Positions 47,621 through 57,178 are shown, counted from the first letter of the stretch. The stretch: 64,000 bases of DNA from an uncultured Sulfitobacter sp. (GCA_913060815.1 CAJXSZ010000001.1:62001-126000), one strand, 5' to 3'. Numbers and translations: made by a program. The notes: a model not told the origin generated them from the letters alone.

Positions 47621-49350
47621 TTACTCAAAGAACTCGCTGAGGCGCATCTTGCCACGAGCAAGCCCAAGCTTCATCGCAGGTGTCTCTTTCGTCTTTGATG
47701 AGCCGATCCAGTTATGAACGAACCGATAGATTTCGATGATTTTCACCATTGTTTCAGGGTTATAGAGATAATGGCGATCCCAAGTGCGACCGTTTCCGCT
47801 GGGGGTGTGGGCGGGTCGCGCAGCGAAACGGATGTTTGAGCGCACCTTGTGGAAGTAGGAATCCACGCTTCGCAGCGTCGCGAGCCGCATCAGTCGTGCG
47901 CGTCGATCGGGCGCCATGTCATGGCGGTCGGTTATAATACGGATGTGGCGGTGCGGCTCGCTTTTGGTATGGAATGGCCACGCGAAGGGCTCGGCAGGCA
48001 AATGTCCCTGTAAGAGCCCCTCGATGGCCGTATCAGTATGGAGCAACTTGTCATCCATCTCGAGTGCACCCCATTGCGAGCGAGATATTCCAGTTGCGAG
48101 TTCGAGAGCTGTCTTACCATCACCGACAAGCATATTCCGTTGGTCATTGGACTTGTGCTTGTCGAAGTTGACAACGATGACATCGGCACGAGCCTGCTTC
48201 ACCCACATCGCGAATGCCGAAACAAAAGACAAAGCCAAGCCAGAATCGGCATCCAACACGAAGACAAACCGTTCGCTTCCTTTACCCAAGCAGTGGCGCA
48301 GGTAAAAAGCGTGAGAGAGTTGTGCTATATCCTGGCGCATTAGGGAGCCACGGTGCGGTAGTTGCAAGTCAAGATCCACATCAGGGGCTTCCAGTGGATG
48401 GATCTGGACACCTCTGGTGATTTTGTCGAGGTGGATCTTGAACTCAGTTTCTGACCAGACCCGTGCTTGACTTCGGAAAGCTCGTGGCAAAGAAAAATCA
48501 CCCGCCGCCGTCATTTGTGCCTCGATGTCTGCGAGTTCTACGCTGGGATCGAGCCCAAGATGTGCCGCCATGATGTAGCCGGTATTGGCGTGGGCGCTGC
48601 ATAGGTGGTGCACCGCGATCTGTGCGCGGGTCTTCTTGTTTGGCCAGTTGAGATGAAGTGTCTGGGAATCGGTTGCGAACCGGCGCCCTTTCGCGTTCCA
48701 ATCGACAGTCTCAAAAGACCCTTCTCTTCGTGCGGTGAGATCCACGACGCGGTCGTATATGAAGTCTATTTTGCGATAGACATCCCGAGGGCAGAGACCT
48801 GTGAAATCACTAATCTTTGAGATTGGCATACCGTTAGTAATCATCCAAAGAACCTCGCGGTTCGCACTGCTTCGGTGCTGTTTCCGAATTCGTGACCCCA
48901 CCGTGAATGAGGTGAGGCAGGATTTACATTTCCAGCGCTGCGTCCCTGCCGCTGTGCGACCTGATTTCCTATATTTGTTGGGGGCCTCGGAAAGCAGCTT
49001 TTGATGGTTCTCACAGGCTTGGTTTGGGCAGAAATCCCGCGGGGCTTCTGGTTGAAACGCCCACGAAGCCTTCGATACTCCTCGACAACTGCCGCATTGT
49101 TCTTGATGATCGAGAACTTACTACAAGATCCGCATTTGAAGGTCTTGTCGTCTCCAGCGCCGACTACCTCTCCGCGAGGAAGGTTTGATTTGACTTTTGC
49201 TGAAGGACGTCCTTGTATTATGTAGGGATCTGGTGGTTCAGCGAAAAGTTTGCACTGTGGATTTCGACAGAAGTTTACATCTATCCCGAAACTGGGGAAT
49301 GGCAGCCTGCGTTTTAGGGCTGGCGGACAAATAATCGTGGGGGCAAGCAT
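47621..49350 (-). pseudogene. Two-zinc-ribbon transposase, frameshifted
   Basis: The first part (49350 to about 49050) has a zinc ribbon FCRNPQC...FKCGSCSKFSII. Then the frame must shift by -1 to continue as RDFCPNQACENH and RWKCKSCLTSFTVGSRIRKQHR (second ribbon), an HTH (MPISKISDFTGLCPRDVYRKIDFI) and a catalytic RNase H-like part (FVLDADSGLALSF, DVIVVNFDKH). The C-terminus reads LRSVDSYFHKVRSNI...YNPETMVKIIEIYRFVHNWI...TPAMKLGLARGK. This C-terminal wording is that of a widespread proteobacterial transposase group. The zero frame runs to 48841; the -1 frame is open from about 49121. A T_TTC at the junction is a weak slip site. Either a decayed gene or programmed frameshifting as in many IS elements. 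Confidence 0.75.
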
Positions 49351-49430
49351 ACTTTTTCCCTCGGAAAAAACCACATATTGTGGCTATCAAGGGAAAGATT
49401 GGCCAAAATCTGGCCAACCTAAGTTTTTTT

Positions 49431-49458
49431 CTGCACCACGAAATGCAAAGGGCTGGGG
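49431..49458 (-). repeat. Right 28 bp terminal inverted repeat
   Basis: Exact inverted copy of 46731-46758. Just inside it is a minus-strand hairpin (TTGGCCA/TGGCCAA, 49399-49417) followed by TCTTT, a weak terminator for transcripts coming from the PuuB-like gene. Confidence 0.92.
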
Positions 49459-49474
49459 TTACTCCTGCCTTTTT
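49459..49474. terminator. Right TTACT copy plus right arm of the split terminator
   Basis: TTACT (49459-49463) repeats the bases left of the element; CCTGCCTTTTT (49464-49474) is the complement of AAAAGGCAGG at 46715-46724. Together they show the insertion point was the terminator loop. Confidence 0.8.
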
Positions 49475-49489
49475 GCATTTCCATGGGCG

Positions 49490-50794
49490 CTATATCCCCA
49501 GCTTGTCACGCATTGAGTACCAGCTCATCGCTAGAACCAGCAGCGGAGAGCGTATTGCCGGCCCACCTGGAAACGGGGTGTTGGGCATCGCGGCCATCGT
49601 GTCGAACCCGTCACCATCTCCTTGGATCGCGTGCGCCATCAATTGGCCCGCGTGGGTCGCGGTGCCAACGCCGTGACCTGAATACCCCGAGGCGGACAGG
49701 ATGTTCTTCGCAGGCCGCGTAAGATAGGGCAGGCGCTTCATCGTGATGCCAAGGGTGCCGCCCCACGCATAGTCGATTTTCACATCCGCCAGCTGCGGGA
49801 AGATTACCGACAAGGGCTTGCGCACTTTGGCTGCGATATCGCTGGGAAAGCGGTAGCCATAGCTTTCGCCACCTCCGAAAAGCAGGCGGCCATCATGGCT
49901 CAGGCGGAAGTAATTCACGACAAAGCGGCTATCGGCCACAGCCACATCGCGGGGCAGGACATCTGCGATGCGCTCCCCCAACGGCTCGGTCGCGACGATG
50001 AAGTTATTGATAGGCATCACGCGGGCGGCAACCTTGCGGTTCAGCCCGCCAAGATAGCCGTTGCAGGCAAGGACCACATGATCCGCCTCCACATGGCCCG
50101 CGTCGGTGCGCACGGTCGCAGGGGTGCCTTCGTCGATATGGTGCACGGCGGAGCGTTCATGGATGCGCACACCTGCTGCCACACAGGCCCGCGCCAGCCC
50201 CAGCGCAAAGTTCAGCGGATGCAAATGCGCCGCCCCCATATCCAGCATCCCGCCGCGATAGTCGGGGGAAGGGCAGACCGATTGCAACGCTGCGCGGTCC
50301 AGCGTCTCGATTTGGTTGTAGCCATAGTTGCGCGCCAGATAGTCGGTATAGCCATGCAGCTGGCGCACTTCGGCGTCCGTTGATCCCATCCACGCCACAC
50401 CAGGTTTGAGGTGCGCGTCGATGTCATGCTTGGCAATCAGGGATTTGACCAGCGCCTTGGCATCTTCGGCCAACGCCCAGAGCTTTGCGCCCTCCGCATC
50501 GCCCATAAGCGCATCGAGCGCGTCCTGCTCCATTCGCTGGCCCGAGCCGAGCTGACCGCCGTTTCGCCCGGACGCGCCAAAGCCCACGCGCTGGGCATCC
50601 AGCAGCACGACATCACGCCCCGCTTGCGCCAGATGCAGCGCGGCCGAAAGCCCTGTGTAGCCTGCGCCGATCACGCAAACATCTGCCTTTTGTGCACCCT
50701 TCAGTGGGGCGAACGGCTCAAGCGGCGTCGCTGTGGCGGCATACCAGCTGGGTGGATATTCCCCGCGGCGGTCGTTGGAGTACAGCAGGTTCAT
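49490..50794 (-). CDS. FAD-dependent amine oxidoreductase, PuuB-like
   Basis: Protein of 434 residues resembling gamma-glutamylputrescine oxidase: N-terminal SNDRRGEYPPSWYAATA, FAD motif VCVIGAGYTGLSAALHLAQAG (about 40-60), FGASGRNGGQLGSGQR, and C-terminal YSGHGVGTATHAGQLMA. It oxidises a gamma-glutamylated amine in the glutamylation pathway. Start codon overlaps the stop of the ligase gene (ATGA). Last gene of the cluster, now bordered by the mobile element. Confidence 0.8.
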   Translation of the reverse strand: MNLLYSNDRRGEYPPSWYAATATPLEPFAPLKGAQKADVCVIGAGYTGLSAALHLAQAGRDVVLLDAQRVGFGASGRNGGQLGSGQRMEQDALDALMGDAEGAKLWALAEDAKALVKSLIAKHDIDAHLKPGVAWMGSTDAEVRQLHGYTDYLARNYGYNQIETLDRAALQSVCPSPDYRGGMLDMGAAHLHPLNFALGLARACVAAGVRIHERSAVHHIDEGTPATVRTDAGHVEADHVVLACNGYLGGLNRKVAARVMPINNFIVATEPLGERIADVLPRDVAVADSRFVVNYFRLSHDGRLLFGGGESYGYRFPSDIAAKVRKPLSVIFPQLADVKIDYAWGGTLGITMKRLPYLTRPAKNILSASGYSGHGVGTATHAGQLMAHAIQGDGDGFDTMAAMPNTPFPGGPAIRSPLLVLAMSWYSMRDKLGI

Positions 50795-52152
50795 CAGACG
50801 TTAAGCAGTAGGTGTTCGCGCTCCCAAGGGGAGATAACCTGCAAGAACTCTTCGTATTCTGCGGCCTTCACGATGCTGTAAACACGTGCAAATTCGGTTC
50901 CGAGCACATCATGCAGCGGTGTAGCCTCGCTGAACACGCGCAGCGCTTCTCCCATTGTGCGGGGGATGTCACCCTCACCACTATAGGCGTCGCCCTTGAA
51001 TTCCGCGGCAGGGTCGTTGCCCTCTTTCAGTCCCAGAAATCCGCAGGCCAGTGAAGCCGCGATGCCCAGATAGGGGTTGCAATCCATGCCTGCCAGACGG
51101 TTCTCGACACGTCGCGCCTTGGGGCTACTGAGCGGCACGCGAATGCCTGTGGTGCGGTTGTCGCGTCCCCACTCAAGGTTGATCGGCGCGGCGTGGTCTT
51201 TGACATAGCGGCGGTAGCTGTTCACATAGGGGGCGATCACGGCCAAAGCTGCTGGCATATGGTTTTGCAGCCCCGCGATGAAATGCATAAACGCCGCCGT
51301 TTCGCTGCCATCGTCATTGGAAAAGATATTCTGCCCCGTCTTGGTATCGAGCACCGAATGGTGGACATGCATCGCCGATCCAGGCTCATCCGCGATGGGT
51401 TTGGCCATGAAGGTAGCATAGCAGTCGTGCCGCATCGCCGCCTCGCGGATCAGACGCTTGAAATAGAAAACCTCGTCGGCGAGCTTCACAGGATCGCCGT
51501 GCACGAGATTGATTTCGAGCTGGCCAGCACCGCCCTCTTGGGTGATGCCGTCAATCTCGAAGCCCTGCGCCTCGGCGAAGTCGTAGATGTCGTCGATCAC
51601 AGGCCCGAATTCGTCCACCGCCGTCATCGAATAGGCCTGCCGTGCGGCCGCCGGACGGCCCGAGCGGCCCATCATCGGCTTGATCTCTTGTCCCGGGTCA
51701 AGATTGCGGGCGGTGAGGAAGAACTCCATCTCGGGGGCGACCACTGGCTCCCATCCTTCGGCGCGGTAGAGGGCGACCACGCGTTTAAGCACATTGCGCG
51801 GGCTGAATTCGACCTCGTTACCGTCGCGGTCAAAGGCGTCATGGATGACCTGCAGCGTCCAGTCGCCCGTCCAAGGCGCAGCAGTAGCCGTGGTTATGTC
51901 GGGACGCAGGATCATATCCTTCTCGATGAACCCCTCATCCCCAGCGGCCTCTCCCCAATTGCCGGTGATGGTCTGGTAAAAGATGCTGTCGGGCAGGTGA
52001 AAGCTGTCTTGGCGTGCAAATTTTGTGGCAGGTACAGCCTTGCCCCGCGCAATCCCGGGCAGATCGGGAATAATGCATTCGACCTCGTCCAGACGTCGCC
52101 CTTTAAGATATTCCCGTGCCGCCTCGGGCAGCTTTTCTTGCCAATCCTGCAT
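50794..52152 (-). CDS. Glutamine synthetase-family ligase, PuuA-like (second copy)
   Basis: Protein of 452 residues of the GS catalytic fold that probably joins glutamate to an amine. Marks: CIIPDLPGIARGKAVPATKF, EMEFFLTARNLD, GAGQLEINLVHGDP, SAMHVHHSVLDTKTGQNIF, NLEWGRDNRTTGIRVP. The regulatory Tyr-adenylation loop of true GlnA is not visible. It overlaps both neighbours by 1-4 nt, so it belongs to one operon. Confidence 0.85.
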   Translation of the reverse strand: MQDWQEKLPEAAREYLKGRRLDEVECIIPDLPGIARGKAVPATKFARQDSFHLPDSIFYQTITGNWGEAAGDEGFIEKDMILRPDITTATAAPWTGDWTLQVIHDAFDRDGNEVEFSPRNVLKRVVALYRAEGWEPVVAPEMEFFLTARNLDPGQEIKPMMGRSGRPAAARQAYSMTAVDEFGPVIDDIYDFAEAQGFEIDGITQEGGAGQLEINLVHGDPVKLADEVFYFKRLIREAAMRHDCYATFMAKPIADEPGSAMHVHHSVLDTKTGQNIFSNDDGSETAAFMHFIAGLQNHMPAALAVIAPYVNSYRRYVKDHAAPINLEWGRDNRTTGIRVPLSSPKARRVENRLAGMDCNPYLGIAASLACGFLGLKEGNDPAAEFKGDAYSGEGDIPRTMGEALRVFSEATPLHDVLGTEFARVYSIVKAAEYEEFLQVISPWEREHLLLNV

Positions 52153-52835
52153 TATGCCCTCGCTTTTGTTTTAAAAAAGTCCGCCATTTGCGCGGCGACT
52201 TGTGCGTTGTCGTTCGGTCGGGGCAGATCGCTACTGGCCTGCGCAAGCTGTGCATCAGGCACCACGCCCTTGCCACGGTTTTGGATCAGCCCGTCGATAA
52301 AATCTGAGCCGAATTCGGGGTGGGGCTGCAAGGTCCAGATGGTCTCGCCGTAGGTCAGCATCGCATTGGCGCAAAAGTCGGAGCTTCCAACAACCTGCGC
52401 GTCCTGCGGCAGCTCAACCACCTGATCCTGATGCCATGCGTTGAGGGCAACAGTAGCACCGTTCAGTGTGTATTCCGTGCGGCCAACAGACCAACCGCCC
52501 TCAAACTTTACGACCTTGCCGCCCAAGGCCTGCGCGATGATCTGGTGGCCGAAGCACACGCCGATCATCGGCTTTTTGCTATCGCGTATGTCGCGGATCA
52601 ACTCCTCTAGGGGCGGTATCCAGTCGTGGTCTTCATAGGCACCGTGTTTGGAGCCTGTGATCAACCACCCGTCGGCGTCCTGTGTGCCTTCCGGAAATTC
52701 TCCATCCACAACCGAGAACGTCTCGAAATCAAAGCCATGCCCGTCCAGCAACGCTGTAAACCGGTCCGAGTAATTGCCATGCACTTCCAGCATCTCTTCG
52801 GGGGAATGACCCGTCTGTAGTATTCCGATTTTCAT
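52152..52835 (-). CDS. Class I glutamine amidotransferase-like protein
   Basis: Protein of 227 residues with the GATase-1 nucleophile elbow GVCFGHQII (Cys), WLITGSKHGAYED, and the His-Glu pair in QPHPEFGSDFIDG. In context it may be a PuuD-like gamma-glutamyl hydrolase freeing the product from its glutamyl tag. However, PuuD belongs to another branch (peptidase C26), so this is only an inference. It is sandwiched between two GS-like genes with 1-4 nt spacing. Confidence 0.78.
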   Translation of the reverse strand: MKIGILQTGHSPEEMLEVHGNYSDRFTALLDGHGFDFETFSVVDGEFPEGTQDADGWLITGSKHGAYEDHDWIPPLEELIRDIRDSKKPMIGVCFGHQIIAQALGGKVVKFEGGWSVGRTEYTLNGATVALNAWHQDQVVELPQDAQVVGSSDFCANAMLTYGETIWTLQPHPEFGSDFIDGLIQNRGKGVVPDAQLAQASSDLPRPNDNAQVAAQMADFFKTKARA

Positions 52836-52838
52836 GAG

Positions 52839-54173
52839 TTACACCGTATCCAGATATATTTCGACTTGTTCGGCGCGGCTCAGTTCGGCCATCTCTGCCA
52901 GCTCCTGACGCTTGGTCAGCACGAGGTTTTGTATCAGCTCGGGCGCGAAAATGCGGGCCACTGCTGCATCAGTCTCGAAGGCGTTGATCGCCGCCTCCCA
53001 TGTGCCCGGAATGTGCGGCAGATCGGCGGCATAGGCGTTTCCCGTAATCGGGGCCACAGGGTCTTTGCCGTCTTCAATGCCGTTGATCGCAGCGCCCAAC
53101 ACGGCAGCCAGCATCAGATAGGGGTTCACATCCCCGCCCGAGACGCGATGCTCGATCCGCCGTGCCTTGTGCGACCCTGACGGGATGCGGATCGACGAGG
53201 TGCGGTTCTCATAGGCCCAGCTTATGCCCGTGGGTGCGTGCGACCCTGGCACCATACGATCAAAACTGTTCGCGTGCGGCGCAAACACCAATGCGGAGCC
53301 TGCCATGGCCTCCATACAGCCCGCCACGGCGTGGCGCATCATATCGGTGCCATCAGGTCCGCCATCGTCAAAGACATTGTTGCCTTCACCATCAATGACA
53401 GAGAAGTGTGTGTGAAGTCCCGAACCTGAATAATTGGCATAGGGTTTGGCCATGAAACTTGCGGCAAACCCGTGACGCCGCGCCAGCCCTCGCACAAGCA
53501 TCTTGAACAGCCACGCATCATCGGCGGCGCGCAGGGCGTCATCGCAATGCATCATGTTGATCTCGAACTGGCCCAACCCCGCTTCCGAGATGGCGGTATC
53601 GGCGGGGATGTCCATCTCTTCGCAGGCGTCATAGAGATCGGTGAAGAACTGGTCGAACTGGTCCAGCGCCCGAATACTCAGCGTTTCGGCCCCTTTGCGC
53701 CGCTTGCCCGACCGCTCGGACGGGGGGATTTGCAGCTTGCGGCCACTGTCGTCGATGAGGAAGAACTCAAGCTCGACGGCGCAGACAGGCGTGAGGCCGC
53801 GCGCCTTGAACCGATCCAACACAGCACGCAGGGCATGGCGCGGATCGCCCGCGTAGGGCGTGCCATCTTCATGGAACATCCAGATGGGCAGCAGGGCTGA
53901 GGGGGCCTCAAGCCATGGCATCGGCATGAACCCACGCTCAGTCGGTTTAAGCACGCCGTCACGGTCACCGCTGTCAAACACCAGCGGGCTGTTCTCGATA
54001 TCTTCGCCCCAGATATCGAGGTTCAGGACAGAGAAGGGAAAGCGCGTGCCGTCCTGGGTGATCTTATCGGCGAAGCGCGTCGGGATCCGCTTGCCGCGTG
54101 GCACCCCATTAAGATCGGCTGCGGCCACACGGATGGTGCGGACATGGGGGTTTTTGCGAAGCCAGTTGTGCAT
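52839..54173 (-). CDS. Glutamine synthetase-family ligase, PuuA-like (first copy)
   Basis: Protein of 444 residues, paralogous to the ligase two genes downstream. It begins MHNWLRKNPHVRTIRVAAADLNGVPRGKRIP and has CAVELEFFLIDD, GLGQFEINMMHCDD, GSGLHTHFSVID, GISWAYENRTSSIRIP. Two different GS-like ligases in one cluster suggest two amine substrates or a heteromer. First of the four-gene catabolic run; 85 nt after the permease gene. Confidence 0.85.
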   Translation of the reverse strand: MHNWLRKNPHVRTIRVAAADLNGVPRGKRIPTRFADKITQDGTRFPFSVLNLDIWGEDIENSPLVFDSGDRDGVLKPTERGFMPMPWLEAPSALLPIWMFHEDGTPYAGDPRHALRAVLDRFKARGLTPVCAVELEFFLIDDSGRKLQIPPSERSGKRRKGAETLSIRALDQFDQFFTDLYDACEEMDIPADTAISEAGLGQFEINMMHCDDALRAADDAWLFKMLVRGLARRHGFAASFMAKPYANYSGSGLHTHFSVIDGEGNNVFDDGGPDGTDMMRHAVAGCMEAMAGSALVFAPHANSFDRMVPGSHAPTGISWAYENRTSSIRIPSGSHKARRIEHRVSGGDVNPYLMLAAVLGAAINGIEDGKDPVAPITGNAYAADLPHIPGTWEAAINAFETDAAVARIFAPELIQNLVLTKRQELAEMAELSRAEQVEIYLDTV

Positions 54174-54258
54174 AGGTCACCCTTGAGGTGGGCTGGCGAC
54201 AGGTGGGGTATCCCACGGGATGTGGCCAGCGCCACGAAATTTGATCAAATCAGAAATA

Positions 54259-55065
54259 CTACCTGATGATATTAGGGCGCAAGCGTATTCTTCGGCGTGC
54301 CTCTTGGGGCAAATGGCGGTTAAGGCGGCGGTTGACCATGCCGAACAGACCGATGACGCACAGCGTCAGCAGCACAAAGTAGCCCGCAAGGATCGGGTAG
54401 GGGATAAACGGATTGAACGTCTTGTCCGCGAAATAGCTGGCGTAATAGAGCGCATCTCCCCGTTGCTGCCATGCAGGAAAGCTGGAGATATAGACCAGTG
54501 TGGTAGCGTGGAAGAGAAAGATCGCCTCATTCGTGTAGGACGGCCACGCCAACCGCATCATCGTGGGCCAGATCACGCGGCGGAACCGCGCCCAGCCTGA
54601 CAGGCCGTAGGCATCGGCCGCCTCCACATCCCCTTTTGGAATGGATTGCAGTGCGCCATAGAAAATCTCCGCTGAATAAGCGGATGTGTTGCAGAACAGC
54701 ACGACGACTGCACCCATCCATGCAGAGGTGAAAGGATCAAAGAACGGGTAGTCGGTCTTGAGACTGAGAAAGAGGAAATAGGCAAAGAAGAACTGGATAA
54801 ACAGGGGGGAGCCACGGAAGACAAAGATGAACCATTCGGAAGGCTTGCGCAGAAGGGCGCGGGGGCTGGCTTTGCCCATGGCCAAAGCGATGGCAAAGAA
54901 GAACCCCAGCACCAGCGCGGTCAGGCCGAAGTAGATGTTCCAGATCATGCCCGACCCGATGAGGGTGAACTGCTCGCACAGGGTGAAATCTTCACGCGGC
55001 AGCAACCGCTCCCCGATGCCGATGGAGCGCAGGGCGTAGTCCTGAATGGTCTTGATGCAGCTCAT
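54259..55065 (-). CDS. Polar amino acid ABC transporter permease (HisM-like)
   Basis: Membrane subunit of 268 residues; five or six helices and the EAA loop EAADAYGLSGWARFRRVIWPTMMRLAWPSY. FVFRGSPLFIQFFFAYF is the family's usual segment (RGTPL-type). It overlaps the upstream permease by 4 nt. Works with the binding protein and ATPase encoded beyond the inverted oxidase gene. Confidence 0.88.
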   Translation of the reverse strand: MSCIKTIQDYALRSIGIGERLLPREDFTLCEQFTLIGSGMIWNIYFGLTALVLGFFFAIALAMGKASPRALLRKPSEWFIFVFRGSPLFIQFFFAYFLFLSLKTDYPFFDPFTSAWMGAVVVLFCNTSAYSAEIFYGALQSIPKGDVEAADAYGLSGWARFRRVIWPTMMRLAWPSYTNEAIFLFHATTLVYISSFPAWQQRGDALYYASYFADKTFNPFIPYPILAGYFVLLTLCVIGLFGMVNRRLNRHLPQEARRRIRLRPNIIR

Positions 55066-55943
55066 GCAGCCTTCCTCATCGCTTCGCCGCCTGTGGTGGC
55101 TTGTCCAAGTGTGACGCGCGCGGTCGCACGCTCAATCACGATCTCGGAGATGCGGGTAAAGACGAGGTAGAACACGAGAAGGGCCAGAAAGTACCACATA
55201 CGCCAGTCGCCGTGCGGATAATCAGTGAACCGCGGCGTCTTGGAGCCGCCCAATTCGCGCGCCCAATAGACGAGGTCTTCCACACCCAGCAGGAACAAGA
55301 GCGGCGTGGCCTTCATCAGCACCATCCACAGGTTCCCCAAACCCGGCAGGGCATAGACCCACATCTGCGGCACCAGAACGCGGCGGAAGGTCTGGCGCGG
55401 GGTCATGCCATATGCCTCTGCCGTCTCGATCTGCGCGCGCGGCACAGCGCGCATGGCACCATAGAGGACATTGGCGGCAAAGGCGCCGAACACGATGGCA
55501 AAAGTCACCACGGCAATGGCAAAGCCATAAGTCTCATGCACCCATTGCGGGGCCGAGCCGAGGGGCATTTTGGCCGCTTGGCAGACGATGAAATCATTAC
55601 CTTGACGGATCGGTTGATCCCAATCGGGGCAGAGTGCCTGATGGCGCAGGTATTCGATCCCCTGATCCAGCGCGATCACAAAGAACAGGAAGAACGCGAT
55701 GTCCGGAATGCCGCGCACCACGGCGATATAGGTCTGCCCGATCCAGCGCAGGGGAGCGATACGTGAACGCGCCGCGGCCGCCCCGCCAAAGCCGAACAAA
55801 AGCGCCGTGGGCGCAGTGATTGCCAGCAACGTCAGAACAGTCAGCACAGACCAATAGAGGTTCATGTGCTTACCTGTGGTCAGGTAGCAGCTGAACCAAC
55901 GGAATGTCTCAAGCTGATCGGGGTCTGTGCAAAACTCGAACAT
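55062..55943 (-). CDS. Polar amino acid ABC transporter permease (HisQ-like)
   Basis: Membrane subunit of 293 residues. YIAVVRGIPDIAFFLFFVIALDQG and the EAA loop ETAEAYGMTPRQTFRRVLVPQMWVYALPG identify the HisMQ family. About 60 residues longer than HisQ of enterics, owing to an N-terminal extension (FCTDPDQLETFRWFSCYLTTGKHMNLYW) and an insert between helices. Divergent from the flavin oxidase gene; the 113 bp between them must hold promoters for both. Confidence 0.88.
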   Translation of the reverse strand: MFEFCTDPDQLETFRWFSCYLTTGKHMNLYWSVLTVLTLLAITAPTALLFGFGGAAAARSRIAPLRWIGQTYIAVVRGIPDIAFFLFFVIALDQGIEYLRHQALCPDWDQPIRQGNDFIVCQAAKMPLGSAPQWVHETYGFAIAVVTFAIVFGAFAANVLYGAMRAVPRAQIETAEAYGMTPRQTFRRVLVPQMWVYALPGLGNLWMVLMKATPLLFLLGVEDLVYWARELGGSKTPRFTDYPHGDWRMWYFLALLVFYLVFTRISEIVIERATARVTLGQATTGGEAMRKAA

Positions 55944-56055
55944 GGGTCTCTTTCATCAACTGCCCCAGTTTTCTGAGCAGGGGCCTGTTGTCAACCACTT
56001 GCCGATGGACCGCGTGCATTGCAAAGTGCCTGCGAGACATTTTTGGGAGGGCTTT

Positions 56056-57141
56056 ATGGCCGACTTGGGTCCATCCGTTCTGGTCATCGGGGCTGGTATT
56101 ATTGGCGCTTCCGCAGCCTATGCGCTGCAAAAGGCAGGGGCGCGGGTCAAGATCATCGATGATGGTGCCGAAGTGGCAACGGCAGCCTCCTTCGGCTGGA
56201 TCAATGCAAGCTTTCACCATGACGCGGCACATTTCCGTCTGCGGGCGGTGGGGCTCGAGGCGTGGGACCGCTTGGGCCGCGCGTTGGAGCTCCCCATCGC
56301 GTGGCAGGGGACGCTTTGCTGGGAAGAGACGGGTGCCGCCTTTGATGCGCAGCGCGACCAGCTTGTTGCGTTGGGATATGCCGTAGAAGAGGTGGACGCC
56401 GCGACCTTCGCCGCCCTTGAGCCGCATGTGACCGATCCGCCCGCGCGCGCGCTTTACTTCAAGCAAGAGGCATCGGTGGACAGCATTGCAGCAACCCGAA
56501 CACTGTTGGACGGTGCATTGGCCGCAGGGGCGCAGCGGCTGCGCGGCCTCAGGGTCGAGGGGGTGGTGGAGCAGGGGGACCGCATCACGGGCATCCGCAC
56601 ACAGGCGGGCTTGCTTCATGCCGATCATGTACTGATCGCAGCGGGCACGGGCAGTGGGGCGCTGATGGCGCAGGCCGGAGCGGCCCTGCCGATGGTGCGC
56701 CGCCCCGCGCTAATGCTGCGCACGCGACCGATCCGACCCGTATTAACGCATATTCTGGTGTCCGAATTCGGGGAACTGCGGCAGTTGGCGGATGGCTCAC
56801 TGTTGATGCCCGCTGCGGTGGACCATCAGGGGGACACCGCCGAGAGTGTCGGCGATGATCTGGAGCGCACAGCGGCGCAGGTGATGACGCGGTTGCGCAG
56901 CCTGCTCCCCGATCTGCCGCTGGAATGGGAGGAGCTGACATTGGCGCATCGCCCCGTGCCACAAGACGGCTTGCCCGTATTAGGTGCGGTGCGCGCGGGG
57001 CTGCACGTGGCCTGCATGCACTCGGGCATCACTCTCGGCGCCTTGGCGGGCGAGATGGTTGCGCAGGAGATGTTGGAGGGGGTGTCGAACCGTTCAGGCG
57101 CTTTGTTGGCGCCGTACCGACCAGAGCGGTTCAAGGAATAG
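56056..57141 (+). CDS. FAD-dependent oxidoreductase (D-amino acid oxidase/DadA fold)
   Basis: Flavoprotein of 361 residues with VLVIGAGIIGASAAYALQKAGARVKIID at the start and AHRPVPQDGLPVLGAVRAGLHVACMHSGITLG near the end, the DAO family. The start at 56056 has GGGAGG 5 nt upstream. It is the only plus-strand gene between the binding protein and permease genes of the transporter, so it was probably inserted into or rearranged within that operon. It probably oxidises an amine or amino acid brought in by the transporter. Confidence 0.82.
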   Translation: MADLGPSVLVIGAGIIGASAAYALQKAGARVKIIDDGAEVATAASFGWINASFHHDAAHFRLRAVGLEAWDRLGRALELPIAWQGTLCWEETGAAFDAQRDQLVALGYAVEEVDAATFAALEPHVTDPPARALYFKQEASVDSIAATRTLLDGALAAGAQRLRGLRVEGVVEQGDRITGIRTQAGLLHADHVLIAAGTGSGALMAQAGAALPMVRRPALMLRTRPIRPVLTHILVSEFGELRQLADGSLLMPAAVDHQGDTAESVGDDLERTAAQVMTRLRSLLPDLPLEWEELTLAHRPVPQDGLPVLGAVRAGLHVACMHSGITLGALAGEMVAQEMLEGVSNRSGALLAPYRPERFKE

Positions 57142-57178
57142 CGGCGGACCCGTCAGAGCCCGCCGCCAGTTGCCTAAA

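Larger units (their letters stand above)
46731..49458. mobile_element. 2,728 bp IR-flanked insertion element with passenger genes
   Basis: Bounded by perfect 28 bp inverted repeats (46731-46758 and 49431-49458) starting CCCCAGCCCTTTGCATTTCG, with a 5 bp direct repeat TTACT outside. It contains a strong terminator near the left end, DUF6338 and GYQP genes on the plus strand, and a frameshifted two-zinc-ribbon transposase on the minus strand. It is more AT-rich than its surroundings and sits in a terminator loop. The transposase family could not be assigned; IR length and 5 bp duplication are as read. Transposition now would depend on frameshifting or help in trans. Confidence 0.88.

Noticed and set aside
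46731-49458. Classification of the element as IS1 or Tn3
   Set aside because: IS1 is far shorter with about 9 bp duplications; Tn3 would need a roughly 1000-residue transposase and 38 bp ends. The two-ribbon transposase with 28 bp ends fits neither, so the family is left open.
51193-52353. 386-codon plus-strand frame inside the GS-like ligase
   Set aside because: Antisense shadow of a gene with all GS motifs.
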